Under the pieces are notes generated by a model. The model searched no databases. It saw nothing but the letters and a program-made list of their open reading frames with translations, and had not been told where the DNA came from. DNA of 64,000 bases from Halobacteroides halobius DSM 5150 (GTDB lineage Bacteria > Bacillota > Halanaerobiia > Halobacteroidales > Halobacteroidaceae): NCBI RefSeq assembly GCF_000328625.1, contig NC_019978.1:1488001-1552000 (forward strand). The letters run 5' to 3'. Below are positions 19,033 through 27,719 of the stretch, in pieces (position 1 is the stretch's first letter; the number at the start of each line of letters is the position of its first letter). The position numbers and the translations under genes were made by a program.

Positions 19033-19737
19033 TTATTTAACTTCAATTTTATGATCTTTATAGAAAGGTACTATACTAAATTCACCACTTGCTATAAATT
19101 CAATATCACTTTCTTTTCCTAATTTAACTAAATTTTGCCCGCTAGCTGAATTCTTTAGTGTTTTTAAAATACTTTTTTTATTATAAGAATAAAAATCACA
19201 AGCCACCTTAGCAGTATCACTTAGTTTTATTTGATTATTAGCAGATAATTGAGCTATTGCTTTCCCAGCAGTAATAAAATCATCTAGAGCAAACTGCCCT
19301 CCTCTTCCAGCACAACAAAAAACAATTTCATCTTTTTTTTGTAACCAGTCAATAACTGCTTTCATATTCAATAAAGAAAGAATTATAACTTCTTGAGCTT
19401 TCTGTAACCTAGTAAAACATTTAGTTCCATTAGTAGTAGTTAAGATAAGCTTTTTTCTTACACTACTTTTTATATAATCACAAGGCGAGTTCCCAAAATC
19501 AAATCCTTTAATCTTAACTCCATTTCTCTCTCCTGCTATAAAATGTTTTTCTTTTAAACTAGCAGATAACTCTTTCGCTTCTTCAATACTAACTACAGGT
19601 AGTATTTGCTTATAACCATTAGCCAAAGAAGTTATCATCGTACTAGTAGCCCTTAATACATCAATTACTACCGCTACTTTACCTATTATTTCTTCTGCAA
19701 CAATTTCATCTGCAGAAAGTATCACATCTAATTTCAC
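19033..19737 (-). CDS. comB: 2-phosphosulfolactate phosphatase
   Basis: This 234-residue enzyme removes phosphate from 2-phosphosulfolactate to give 3-sulfolactate, the step after ComA. Family motifs include VAVVIDVLRATSTMITSLANG and KLILTTTNGTKCF. I chose the GTG at 19737, 9 bases after GGAG; a TTG 15 bases upstream overlaps the ribosome site. It follows comA by 25 bases. In methanogens the product feeds coenzyme M; in Bacillus spores sulfolactate itself accumulates. No ComC dehydrogenase or ComDE is in the window, so sulfolactate may be the end product. Confidence 0.88.
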   Translation of the reverse strand: MKLDVILSADEIVAEEIIGKVAVVIDVLRATSTMITSLANGYKQILPVVSIEEAKELSASLKEKHFIAGERNGVKIKGFDFGNSPCDYIKSSVRKKLILTTTNGTKCFTRLQKAQEVIILSLLNMKAVIDWLQKKDEIVFCCAGRGGQFALDDFITAGKAIAQLSANNQIKLSDTAKVACDFYSYNKKSILKTLKNSASGQNLVKLGKESDIEFIASGEFSIVPFYKDHKIEVK

Positions 19738-19762
19738 TATATCACACTCCAAATCATCTTAA

Positions 19763-20599
19763 TTATAAATCAATTTCTATAAATAATCCGTCATCTACAT
19801 CATCATTTAAGATAGTCTTAAATGTATCACCTCGTAATCCATTTCGCAATGATTCTAGCGCTAAAATTTCTCTAGGATCTATATTACCTAAATTAACATT
19901 ATTACCTAACAATCTAATAAAATACACTTGCTGTTTCTTTAAAGGCGTCTCCCAAATAATATCATTATGATTAGGAGCTTCTAATAATATTTTTTTTAGC
20001 ATAAATTGATCTGCCTGACCCTGTTGATCATAAATTGATACTCCAGTTCCAGACTCTCTAGCTTCAACTATTATTTTATCAGCTCCATCAATTACATCCT
20101 TTTTTAGTTGTTTAATCATTTGATTAACTTTAAATTCTTTGTTTTTATCCTTCTTACCAATCTCAGTCAGTACTTTAAATCCTAAACTCTTAGCCTGTTT
20201 AATAATATTAGACCTTAAACTAATAGGCAACGAAAGGGTACCATCAGAAACCTCAACTGCTGTAAACCCTAATTCTTTAGCCTCGTTTAAATATTCACTA
20301 GTTTTATTTTGATTAATAGCTATCTCTAAAAAAGTTCCCCCAGGATAAATATCAATCTCATATGATTTAATTAACTTAATTTTTTTCTTTAGTATTTCTC
20401 TAGGATATAAAGCAGAAGTTCCAAAACTTAATTTCCAAAAATCAATATAAGAAGTAGCTAATTCAAGCAAATCTTTAGTCTCTCTTATACCTAAGCCTTT
20501 ATCAATAATCATAGTTAACCCTTGAGTTCTAGGCTTCTCTTCTCTTGCTACTAGTGGAAATTCAAAATCAAAATTCCAACCTCTTTTATAATCAACCAC
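19763..20599 (-). CDS. comA: Phosphosulfolactate synthase
   Basis: This 278-residue protein matches ComA, which adds sulfite to phosphoenolpyruvate to give 2-phosphosulfolactate. Typical stretches are REEKPRTQGLTMIIDKGLG at the N-terminus, SYIDFWKLSFGTSALYP, IYPGGTFLEIA and LGFTAVEVSDGTLSLP; the Lys and Glu residues in these are the usual active-site positions of the (beta/alpha)8 fold. It lies between a DUF2619 gene and comB with short gaps, so the three form one operon ending at the terminator near 19006. Confidence 0.9.
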   Translation of the reverse strand: MVDYKRGWNFDFEFPLVAREEKPRTQGLTMIIDKGLGIRETKDLLELATSYIDFWKLSFGTSALYPREILKKKIKLIKSYEIDIYPGGTFLEIAINQNKTSEYLNEAKELGFTAVEVSDGTLSLPISLRSNIIKQAKSLGFKVLTEIGKKDKNKEFKVNQMIKQLKKDVIDGADKIIVEARESGTGVSIYDQQGQADQFMLKKILLEAPNHNDIIWETPLKKQQVYFIRLLGNNVNLGNIDPREILALESLRNGLRGDTFKTILNDDVDDGLFIEIDL

Positions 20600-20614
20600 C
20601 CAACCACTCCTTAC

Positions 20615-20887
20615 TTATAACTTTATGCCTACAAAAATTAATATTACTCCTAACACAATTACTCCCATCTGTAATAAAGATAATTCATCAGCAAGACCTA
20701 TTAGTCCTACACTAGTAGCTAATACCATTACTAATGGGCCAACTAAAGCCAAGAAAGAGTTGATTTCAAAAGCAACAATTCTTGAGTTAAACTTAAAGAT
20801 TAAACAAGCTGCTAATAACTCAATCATCCCAGAGATTAATCTAATAGCTGACATACTAAGTACAATTTTATCTTTAATTCCAAACAT
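20615..20887 (-). CDS. DUF2619 (YqhV-like) membrane protein
   Basis: This 90-residue protein has three hydrophobic segments and matches the DUF2619 family (Bacillus YqhV-like) in SAIRLISGMIELLAACLI and EINSFLALVGPLVMV. YqhV lies next to spoIIIA genes in Bacillus, but its function is unknown. I used the ATG at 20887, 6 bases after GTGGGG; an in-frame GTG 12 bases upstream lies in the ribosome site. It is the first gene of the comA-comB operon, which hints at a link to sporulation-related sulfolactate. Confidence 0.75.
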   Translation of the reverse strand: MFGIKDKIVLSMSAIRLISGMIELLAACLIFKFNSRIVAFEINSFLALVGPLVMVLATSVGLIGLADELSLLQMGVIVLGVILIFVGIKL

Positions 20888-21035
20888 CTTTATCCCCACT
20901 TTACAGTTTAAACTAGCAAAAATTAGATAATGAATTTTAACAAGTGGCTTTCAATCACCTACTCACTTTATTTATACTTAACTATAATCCAAAAAATAAC
21001 TGCTTTTTTAATTATTATTTGGTATATAATGAAAA

Positions 21036-21057
21036 AAGACACCATAACTGGTGTCTT
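21036..21057 (-). terminator. Terminator after pgsA
   Basis: Perfect arms GACACC/GGTGTC (extending to AAGACACC/GGTGTCTT) with a 6-base loop are followed by a T-run on the minus strand, about 10 bases past the pgsA stop. Confidence 0.85.
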
Positions 21058-21064
21058 AGAATTA

Positions 21065-21598
21065 TTATTTTTTAATATTATGCCCTACAAAGTATTTATT
21101 ATATCCTTCTATACAATACCTAACTCCAGACAGAAGGGCCAATCCAATTGCTATAAAAGCTGCTGGCTGTAGAAAGGATAGATCCCAGATATAAGAAACA
21201 GCTGTTATGTAAAGTAAAAAGGTAGCACCTTTACCAGTATTACTAGGACTTATGATATCTTTACTGCGATAGTACATATACATAGATCCACATAAAACAA
21301 CTAATTCTCTAACTAAAATAAATACTATTAAAATAAATGGAATAAATCCGTCAATTGCTAAAGCGGTAAAAACAATAATAAAAGTTAATTTATCAGCTAA
21401 TGGATCTAATATCTTACCTAAAGAAGTTATTTGATCAAATTTACGAGCAATATAACCATCAAATAAATCAGTTAAAGCAGATAACGTAAAGATAATTGCT
21501 GCAATTAAATAATGATTAGAAAAATCGTAAAAAAAGAAAAATAAAAAAAACGGGAGAAGTAAGATACGAATCAACGTTAAACAATTAGCCACAGTCAT
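21065..21598 (-). CDS. pgsA: CDP-diacylglycerol-glycerol-3-phosphate phosphatidyltransferase
   Basis: This 177-residue membrane enzyme makes phosphatidylglycerol phosphate. The CDP-alcohol phosphotransferase signature is complete: DGYIARKF followed by GKILDPLADK, giving the DGxxAR...G...DxxxD pattern. Several hydrophobic helices follow. I chose the ATG at 21598, preceded by GGGGGG 8 bases upstream; an earlier ATG at 21625 overlaps the previous gene and has no ribosome site. The next gene upstream encodes a small CxxC protein on the same transcript. Confidence 0.92.
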   Translation of the reverse strand: MTVANCLTLIRILLLPFFLFFFFYDFSNHYLIAAIIFTLSALTDLFDGYIARKFDQITSLGKILDPLADKLTFIIVFTALAIDGFIPFILIVFILVRELVVLCGSMYMYYRSKDIISPSNTGKGATFLLYITAVSYIWDLSFLQPAAFIAIGLALLSGVRYCIEGYNKYFVGHNIKK

Positions 21599-21617
21599 TT
21601 CTATTTCCCCCCAACAT

Positions 21618-21917
21618 TTAATCACTTTGCTCGCCTTCTATTTTTAGGCTTCCGCCTTCAAGCTTACTGTTAAGTATTTTTAGCCTTTGGTTAAGTTCCA
21701 TTTTTAAATCAAGTGAATTATAACATCCAGGGCAAACTAATTGCTTATTAATTGCATAATCATATTCTTCAGTCCCGTATGAAGGTTGAAAATCATAATT
21801 TTTACGAAATACAGAATTAATTTCTTCTCCACATTTGTTACAAATAACTTGTACTTTTAACATTTTCTTTTTTTTATTTAAGCCAAATATCTTTTTTATT
21901 TTAGCTAATAAGCCCAT
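21618..21917 (-). CDS. Small zinc-ribbon-like CxxC protein
   Basis: This 99-residue protein has a Lys-rich N-terminus (KIKKIFGLNKKKKM) and two cysteine pairs, CNKCGEE (near 26-32) and CPGC (near 62-65), which probably bind zinc. The C-terminal part looks helical. It lies between acyP and pgsA with short gaps. I recognise no named family. Confidence 0.6.
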   Translation of the reverse strand: MGLLAKIKKIFGLNKKKKMLKVQVICNKCGEEINSVFRKNYDFQPSYGTEEYDYAINKQLVCPGCYNSLDLKMELNQRLKILNSKLEGGSLKIEGEQSD

Positions 21918-21939
21918 TATATCCCCTCACTTAACTTAA

Positions 21940-22218
21940 TTAATAATTAATACTAAATCTAAAATAATCTCCTTCTGGTTCTACCCATTCTACACTAACA
22001 TCCTCTACTTCAGATCTAGTTGTTCCTTCCTTTAAAAATTGAATAAACTTTTCTAAGTTCTCCTCTTCTCCTTGAGCTATTACTTCAATCTCGTTCCCAT
22101 CGGAATTTCTCACATAACCTTTAATATTTAATTTAGTTGCCTGTTGTTGAGTCGAAGCTCTGTACCCAACACCTTGTAATCGACCTTCTATTACCGCTTT
22201 AATTGCTTTATTAGACAT
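21940..22218 (-). CDS. acyP: Acylphosphatase
   Basis: This 92-residue enzyme hydrolyses acyl phosphates. The family signature is GRLQGVGYRASTQ, with catalytic Arg20 and, in GYVRNSDGNEIEV, catalytic Asn38. Length matches the family. I chose the ATG at 22218 after GAGGAGGAATTTT; an upstream in-frame ATG would add a Lys/Arg-rich 17-residue tail and has no ribosome site. It is the first gene of a run with the CxxC protein and pgsA. Confidence 0.93.
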   Translation of the reverse strand: MSNKAIKAVIEGRLQGVGYRASTQQQATKLNIKGYVRNSDGNEIEVIAQGEEENLEKFIQFLKEGTTRSEVEDVSVEWVEPEGDYFRFSINY

Positions 22219-22356
22219 AAAATTCCTCCTCTGAATTTTTATTCTAAAACTATTATTTCCATAAATCATAATTTTAATAAGTACATACTCTTTCTTTTAT
22301 ATGCTTATCATGAATTTCAATAAAAAAACCAAAGCTCCTCTTTTCTAACTAGTAAA

Positions 22357-22397
22357 AAAACAGTTAATCTTCGTGCTACTTAAAGATTAACTGTTTT
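22357..22397. terminator. Bidirectional terminator hairpin
   Basis: Perfect 15-base arms AAAACAGTTAATCTT/AAGATTAACTGTTTT with an 11-base loop lie downstream of the cheY-like gene and upstream of acyP. The A-run and T-run at the two sides suit termination in both directions, mainly for the cheY-like gene. Confidence 0.75.
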
Positions 22398-22403
22398 TAA
22401 TGT

Positions 22404-22443
22404 AAACACTAGATAAATTACTTAAGTAATTTATCTAGTGTTT
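22404..22443. repeat. Perfect 40-base palindrome spanning the cheY-like stop codon
   Basis: The two 20-base arms are exact inverses with no loop (centre 22423/22424). The palindrome encodes the last eight residues and the stop of the response regulator and sits 6 bases before the separate terminator hairpin. Confidence 0.85.
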
Positions 22444-22780
22444 CATTTACCTTTTCAGGCTTAATTGGCTTAACAATAAAGTCCTTTGCTCCAGCTTCAA
22501 TAGCCTCTAAAACCATAGGTTTTTGGCCCATAGCACTACAAACTATAATCTTAGCATCAGCATCATAATCAATAATCTCTTTAGTCGCTTCAATACCATC
22601 CATCCCCGGCATTGTAATATCCATAGTAACTAAATCAGGATTTAATTCTTTATATTTTTCAATAGCTTCTTCTCCATTAGCTGCCATCCCAACTACCTCG
22701 TAGCCATTTTCTTTTAATATTTTAGCCAGCATTGTTCGCATAAAATTAGCGTCATCTGTAATTAATATCTCCTTTGCCAT
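22418..22780 (-). CDS. CheY-like single-domain response regulator
   Basis: This 120-residue receiver domain has the acidic pair Asp9-Asp10, phospho-acceptor Asp54 in VTMDITMPGMDG, Ser/Thr in IVCSAMGQ and Lys in DFIVKPIKP. There is no output domain. It closely resembles CheY of Firmicutes, which binds the flagellar switch, but no chemotaxis gene is adjacent, so another partner is possible. It has its own ribosome site (GGAGGGGTAAAT) and terminator. Confidence 0.9.
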   Translation of the reverse strand: MAKEILITDDANFMRTMLAKILKENGYEVVGMAANGEEAIEKYKELNPDLVTMDITMPGMDGIEATKEIIDYDADAKIIVCSAMGQKPMVLEAIEAGAKDFIVKPIKPEKVNETLDKLLK

Positions 22781-22862
22781 ATTTACCCCTCCAAAAACTT
22801 AAAAATTATGTATATAGATATAAGCATATCCTACAACATTTTATTATAGATAGTAACAAAAT

Positions 22863-23414
22863 TCAAGAATTATAATTATCTTTATCTGCTATAATTTTAT
22901 CCACTATAGATAAATAATCTACCAAAACTAAACCTTTACTACCTATTAAAAATTCTTTTTGGGCAATTTCTTGATACGGAATACTTTTTCTTCCTCCCTG
23001 TAACATCCCTTGCCAATAATCATCTAATAATTGAAAGGGGAGATAGTAAAGTTCATCTAATTTATTAAAATAAATAATTAGAAATCCAATCCCCCCATTA
23101 TCATTCCATTGTTTTAAATACTTATGCTGATGTTGCTTAACATTACTTAAATCAAATCTTGTCTTTATACTAGTCTCTTTAGCATCAAAAGCAATTGAAA
23201 CTCCATTATAAACTCCAATATAATCAACTGTAGACTTCTTTTTATAAAATCCATTAGTTATTTTACCTGTTCTAGAATTAATATTTAGTACTTTAACTGG
23301 AGTAGGTATCTTTTGAATTAACGCCCGCTGTTGAAAAGAATACTGTTGGTTAGATGTTTCAATCATATTTTCTAAGTTTTGGCCCCGATTAGCATAATTA
23401 ATATTATAACCCAT
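22863..23414 (-). CDS. recU: Holliday junction resolvase RecU
   Basis: This 183-residue nuclease resolves recombination junctions. The N-terminal NYANRGQNLENMIE and the nuclease core STVDYIGVYNGVSIAFDAKET match RecU. The core normally reads D...ExK; here the middle acidic residue is Asp (FDAKET), a conservative change. QHQHKYLKQW and FQLLDDYW are further family motifs. RecU is typical of low-GC Firmicutes. It lies 13 bases after the Fn3 lipoprotein gene on the same strand and has a strong AGGAGG. Confidence 0.9.
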   Translation of the reverse strand: MGYNINYANRGQNLENMIETSNQQYSFQQRALIQKIPTPVKVLNINSRTGKITNGFYKKKSTVDYIGVYNGVSIAFDAKETSIKTRFDLSNVKQHQHKYLKQWNDNGGIGFLIIYFNKLDELYYLPFQLLDDYWQGMLQGGRKSIPYQEIAQKEFLIGSKGLVLVDYLSIVDKIIADKDNYNS

Positions 23415-23427
23415 AAACTAAATCCTC

Positions 23428-24987
23428 CTAATTAAACTTCTTTAAATCAATTATTGTTAAATAACTATTAGTTTTATCTATTGCAGCAGTTATTAAATAC
23501 AATCTTTTACTCTTTTTAGACAGCCCTAAATCATAGATGTAATTATTTAATTTTATCTTCTGGCTAAGCTTATCCTTTTTTAAATCAAAAATAGTGATTT
23601 TTTTAGAATCATAACCTACAAATAATGAATTCCCTTTAATTAATAAATCCCTAGGGTACGAATTAACAACAAATCCTTGTTGTTCTATTATTTTATCATC
23701 TGAATTTATCAGATATGACTGGATAATTCTATTACCTATACTTCCTAGATATATATAATATTGACTACCTGCTATAGAAACTGCTATATCTTTTATAGGC
23801 CCTATATCTAATTTCTTAATTGGCTTACTTAAATTCTTTAAATTATAAAATAAAGTTGGCCCAAATACCATATCAGCTATTAAATACTCATTATTAATCA
23901 CTCTTATTCTTCTTGCTTTTATCCGTTTGCCTTTAAACTTTATAGAAAAATTATTTTTAATCTTACCCTTCTTAATAGCAAACCTAATTAACTTTCTTTT
24001 ACTCTTAGGTAATAAGTATAAATAATCACCACTACTAGTGATATCTTTCATCCTAATATTTAACTTATATTTCTTTTTCTCTAATGACTCTAAATCAATC
24101 CTAACAATAGAATTTCCTCTTAAACTTAAGACAAACAAATATTTATTTTCTAAAGCAAGTACTGCCTCTTTAGGGTATATCCCTAAATTTATTTGTTTGA
24201 CTATTTTACCATTATTATTTAAAACTAAAATCTGGCGTTTATCCCTAACTGTAATATAAGACTTAAGATGAATATCATCAACTACAATTTGAGAAATCTC
24301 CTCTTTAATCCGCTGTTTTCTAACTCCTTGTGGCAATCCCCTAATCATTTCTTCATTACTAGCTGATAGGTAGCCACTATGATTAATCACCATAATTTGA
24401 TAACTATAAACTTGATTGGGCTCAATATTATCATCTGTATAATAATCTTGAGCTTGATTAGTTATATTAGCTATAACTTGTGCCTGATCATCTATATAAA
24501 AATTATTACTTCTTAGTATTTTATAACTATAAAAATCTGTTCCTTTATAAGCTGACCAGTCTAATTTAACTCCTGATTTTAAAGAATTAATAACTACTTT
24601 ATTTAATTTTACTCGCTTAGGATAATTTCCCTTTACTACAAAAGGAAACTTAAATGTTGTTGCTACTTGATTTTCTTTCTTAATTACTAATTTTAAACTA
24701 TAATCACCTGGTAATTTAGGAGTTATGTAAGTAACCTCTTGCTTACCTTGGGTTAAAAATCTACCTCCTGTTGCTTTCCAATAATAAGTTAAGTCTTGAT
24801 TTAATTCTTTATCTAATTCTATTTTAAGCTTTACTCTATCATTTCCCAATAAATAACCCGTTTGATGATAAAATTTTGAATCAATTTGTAAATCTTTAAT
24901 TACTACCGCATCATTACAGCCTGTTAATAATAAACTACATATAAATAATATCATCCATACTAATAAACCTTTTTTCTTAACCAACAT
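23428..24987 (-). CDS. Lipoprotein with PKD/Fn3-like and beta-propeller-like regions
   Basis: This 519-residue exported lipoprotein has the lipobox LLTGC near residue 24. A beta-sandwich region with TYYWKATGGRFLTQGKQ (about 65-115) resembles PKD/Ig-like modules, followed by an Fn3-like domain (KLDWSAYKGTDFYSYKILRS, about 138-215). The rest (about 225-519) is made of repeated hydrophobic strands such as YLFVLSLRGNSIVRIDL and KRLYLITAAID, as in a beta-propeller. It probably acts on the cell surface; ligand unknown. It may share a transcript with the CDF gene upstream (23-base gap) and recU downstream. Confidence 0.65.
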   Translation of the reverse strand: MLVKKKGLLVWMILFICSLLLTGCNDAVVIKDLQIDSKFYHQTGYLLGNDRVKLKIELDKELNQDLTYYWKATGGRFLTQGKQEVTYITPKLPGDYSLKLVIKKENQVATTFKFPFVVKGNYPKRVKLNKVVINSLKSGVKLDWSAYKGTDFYSYKILRSNNFYIDDQAQVIANITNQAQDYYTDDNIEPNQVYSYQIMVINHSGYLSASNEEMIRGLPQGVRKQRIKEEISQIVVDDIHLKSYITVRDKRQILVLNNNGKIVKQINLGIYPKEAVLALENKYLFVLSLRGNSIVRIDLESLEKKKYKLNIRMKDITSSGDYLYLLPKSKRKLIRFAIKKGKIKNNFSIKFKGKRIKARRIRVINNEYLIADMVFGPTLFYNLKNLSKPIKKLDIGPIKDIAVSIAGSQYYIYLGSIGNRIIQSYLINSDDKIIEQQGFVVNSYPRDLLIKGNSLFVGYDSKKITIFDLKKDKLSQKIKLNNYIYDLGLSKKSKRLYLITAAIDKTNSYLTIIDLKKFN

Positions 24988-25010
24988 CTTGATTACTACT
25001 CCTTTATTCT

Positions 25011-25901
25011 TTAGTTTTTTGATTGATAAACACTTTCAGGATCAATATGTACCATTACTTCTTCTACTTTAGGATATAAATTCTTAATCCTTTTTTTTAC
25101 TTCTACAGCAATTTTGTGTCCCTCCACAACAGTTAGTTCATTATTAACTACAACATTTAAATCAACATATAAATAAGGACCATATGTTCTTAATTTAATA
25201 TCTCCTACTGTAATAACCCTTTCTAAACTATTAACTTGGTCAACAATCCCACTCATCTTATCTTGATTAGGAATAGCATCCATTAATTCATCAATTGCAT
25301 CTTGTAATATTTCTACTCCAACCTTAGCAATAAATAAGGCTACTATTAAACCAGCAATTGGGTCTAATATTGGGAAGCCAAGCTTGGCCCCTCCTGCCCC
25401 AATTAAAGCTGCTATTGAAGAGAAAGCATCTGAACGATGATGATGAGCATCAGCTATTAGACCTTTACTATTAATTTTTTCTCCTATATGTATTGTATAT
25501 TGGTATAATAATTCCTTAGCTATAATTGAAATAAAAGCTACCCATAAAACTAAACTACCTGGTTTTGCTTTGGCCCCCTCTAAAATACTGGTTATGGTAC
25601 TTTTTATTAGTAATAAACTAGTTCCCACCAAAATTAATCCTAATAATTTGGTAGCAATAGCTTCTGCTTTACCATGGCCATAAGGATGTTCTTTATCTGG
25701 TGGTACTTGAGAAACTTTAATACTCATCAATACAATCATTGTAGAAATAACATCTGATACTGAGTGAAATCCATCAGCTACTAAAGCCTGACTTGCAAAC
25801 ATAAATCCAACTATAATTTTTATAACAGAAAGTATTATATTGACTATTAAACTAACTAAGCTAACTTTCCGTCCAGCTTGATACCTACTTTCAGTTCCCA
25901 T
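25011..25901 (-). CDS. Cation diffusion facilitator (CDF) family metal efflux transporter
   Basis: This 296-residue protein has about six membrane helices followed by a cytosolic C-terminal domain. The metal-site motifs are visible: VADGFHSVSDVIS (helix 2), KEHPYGHGKAEAI and ADAHHHRSDAFSSI (helix 5). The C-terminal end includes VMVHIDPESVY. This set is typical of Zn/Mn/Fe exporters such as MamB/FieF relatives; the metal cannot be read. Divergent from murB across a 130-base gap. Confidence 0.92.
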   Translation of the reverse strand: MGTESRYQAGRKVSLVSLIVNIILSVIKIIVGFMFASQALVADGFHSVSDVISTMIVLMSIKVSQVPPDKEHPYGHGKAEAIATKLLGLILVGTSLLLIKSTITSILEGAKAKPGSLVLWVAFISIIAKELLYQYTIHIGEKINSKGLIADAHHHRSDAFSSIAALIGAGGAKLGFPILDPIAGLIVALFIAKVGVEILQDAIDELMDAIPNQDKMSGIVDQVNSLERVITVGDIKLRTYGPYLYVDLNVVVNNELTVVEGHKIAVEVKKRIKNLYPKVEEVMVHIDPESVYQSKN

Positions 25902-25984
25902 TATTTCACCTCTTAATTTTTATCCTATCTAAACTAATTATATCTAATTTAGATTATCTTTTCAAAATATATTCCATTTTAGAG

Positions 25985-26013
25985 TTGATTATAAGTATGA
26001 TAAACTATATATA
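25985..26013 (+). promoter_or_regulatory. Probable promoter of murB
   Basis: TTGATT at 25985-25990 and TATATA at 26008-26013 are 17 bases apart; AAGGAGGAG and the start follow. Confidence 0.55.
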
Positions 26014-26034
26014 AAATACAAGGAGGAGATAACT

Positions 26035-26952
26035 ATGATAGATAACCAAAGTCTAAAAGTAAAATTACAAACAATACAAAACCTTGAAGTTAGATTCAAT
26101 TATTCACTTAAAGAACATACAACATTTAAAGTAGGTGGGCCAACTGATATTTTTGCTACTCCTTTTAGTCTTAATGCACTAAAAAAGCTACTTAAAGCCA
26201 CAAAAAACCAAGACTTAGATAGATTTATACTAGGAGAGGGAAGTAATATAATTGTTGCTGACAAAGGAGTCTCAGGATTAGTCATTAATATGACCGAATT
26301 AAATAAAATTAAAGTTAAAGACACAGACTTGATTGCTCAAACCGGGGCTACTCTAACTGCCTTAGCAGATAAAGCCTTAGCAGCTGGATTAACTGGAGTA
26401 GAATTTGCTACTGGCATTCCTGGTAGTTTAGGAGGAGCACTATATATGAATGCTGGTGCCTATGGAGGAGAAATAAAAGATGTAGTAACAAAAGTTCTCT
26501 GTTTAAATGAAACTGGAGAGGAAATTATGCTTTCCAAGGAAGAGGTGGATTTATCTTATCGCCATAGTATCTTTCAAGAAAAAGATTTAATTGCTTTTGA
26601 AGCCCACATTGAACTAGACAAAGGTGATGAAAGGCAGATTAAAGAAAAAATGGATGATTTGAACCAAAAAAGATGGGCCAAACAACCTATGGAAATGCCA
26701 AGTGCAGGTAGTATTTTTAAACGCCCTGTAGATCACTATGCAGGAGCCTTAATTGAAGCAGCAGGACTTAAAGGTACTAAAGTTGGTGATGCACAAGTAT
26801 CTACCAAACACGCTGGATTTATTGTTAACCTAGGTTCAGCTACTGCCCAGGATATTAAAAGACTCATCAAAAAAGTACAACACAAAGTCTATCAAAAAAG
26901 CGGTATTAAGCTAGAAATAGAGCCTAAATTCATTGGTGATTTCACAGATTAA
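26035..26952 (+). CDS. murB: UDP-N-acetylenolpyruvoylglucosamine reductase
   Basis: This 305-residue flavoenzyme makes UDP-MurNAc for peptidoglycan. FAD-binding motifs are visible: LGEGSNIIVADKG, ATGIPGSLGGALYMNAGAYGGEI and SYRHSIFQ. The catalytic Ser lies in PSAGSIFKRP and the C-terminal Glu in KLEIEPKFIG. The length fits type II MurB (Bacillus type). It is monocistronic, with its own promoter and terminator. Confidence 0.96.
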   Translation: MIDNQSLKVKLQTIQNLEVRFNYSLKEHTTFKVGGPTDIFATPFSLNALKKLLKATKNQDLDRFILGEGSNIIVADKGVSGLVINMTELNKIKVKDTDLIAQTGATLTALADKALAAGLTGVEFATGIPGSLGGALYMNAGAYGGEIKDVVTKVLCLNETGEEIMLSKEEVDLSYRHSIFQEKDLIAFEAHIELDKGDERQIKEKMDDLNQKRWAKQPMEMPSAGSIFKRPVDHYAGALIEAAGLKGTKVGDAQVSTKHAGFIVNLGSATAQDIKRLIKKVQHKVYQKSGIKLEIEPKFIGDFTD

Positions 26953-26978
26953 AAGAGCCAATCCAGTTTGGCTCTTTT
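26951..26978 (+). terminator. Terminator of murB
   Basis: Arms AAAAGAGCCAA/TTGGCTCTTTT with a 6-base loop overlap the murB stop and are followed by T-rich sequence. Confidence 0.85.
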
Positions 26979-26991
26979 TATAATTTAATTA

Positions 26992-27657
26992 CTATTCCAT
27001 TACAGCATCAATACTATCATACTTTAAGTCATTTTTTCTAAAGTAACTAATAACTTGCCAGTACATCTTTAACCGAGCCCAAAATCCTTTTACTAATCCA
27101 ATTTTCTCTTCTTTAGTTGTATGAGTCAAACCTTTTAAACAAACCTTTTTAACTTTAAGCTTTTCTTCTACTGCCTTTTTAGTTAATGACAGTTCAGCTC
27201 CATATTTAGACTCAGTAAGATCAGTACAAGATTCAATTACTTCTCTTTTAGCTGCTCTTTGTCCTGTCAACCATGGTGTGATCTTATGATGCATATCTGT
27301 ACTATCCCTTCCTGCTTGAAAGACACCACAAGTCATATCCATATTATCTTCTATAATTGGATTAACTAAGCTTTCAATATGTTCAACCTTTAAATTGACC
27401 AAGTCAGCATCTAAAAATACTATTATCTCTGAATCAGTATTTTCTACCCCATATTGCATTGCTGCTCCTTTACCTTGATTAATAGGTAAAGCTACTGTTT
27501 GTACATTACATTCTAAAGCAACTTGGACAGTATTATCGGTAGAACCATCACTAACTACTACTATCTCTGATAAAACATCTGACCTTTGAGCGGTTCTAAT
27601 TACATTTTCAATTCTTTCTTCTTCATTATATGCTGGAATAACTAACGCAACATTCAT
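26992..27657 (-). CDS. Family 2 glycosyltransferase
   Basis: This 221-residue protein is a GT-A-fold glycosyltransferase. The N-terminal nucleotide-sugar motif reads ALVIPAYNEEERI, and the metal-binding motif FLDADLVNL (near 80) follows. The stretch ITPWLTGQRAAKR resembles family members related to glucosyl-3-phosphoglycerate synthase, so a compatible-solute role is possible, but this is weak. It lacks membrane helices. It is 62 bases downstream of htrA, with a hairpin between. Confidence 0.8.
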   Translation of the reverse strand: MNVALVIPAYNEEERIENVIRTAQRSDVLSEIVVVSDGSTDNTVQVALECNVQTVALPINQGKGAAMQYGVENTDSEIIVFLDADLVNLKVEHIESLVNPIIEDNMDMTCGVFQAGRDSTDMHHKITPWLTGQRAAKREVIESCTDLTESKYGAELSLTKKAVEEKLKVKKVCLKGLTHTTKEEKIGLVKGFWARLKMYWQVISYFRKNDLKYDSIDAVME

Positions 27658-27681
27658 TCTTTAACCTCCTACTTATAATCA

Positions 27682-27704
27682 TTCCCCTGCTACTAACAGG
27701 GGAA
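27682..27704 (-). other. Hairpin between htrA and the glycosyltransferase gene
   Basis: Arms TTCCCCTG/CAGGGGAA with a 7-base loop lie just before the ribosome site of the downstream gene. There is no T-run, so it looks like an mRNA stability or attenuation hairpin rather than a terminator. Confidence 0.5.
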
Positions 27705-27719
27705 ATAAACCATATTTTA

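Noticed and set aside
20930-21172. An 80-codon plus-strand frame between DUF2619 and pgsA
   Set aside because: It runs through the pgsA terminator hairpin and into the pgsA coding sequence, with no ribosome site.
22863-23414. Loss of RecU activity because the core reads FDAKET rather than ExK
   Set aside because: Asp for Glu is conservative and all other motifs are intact; inactivity cannot be claimed.
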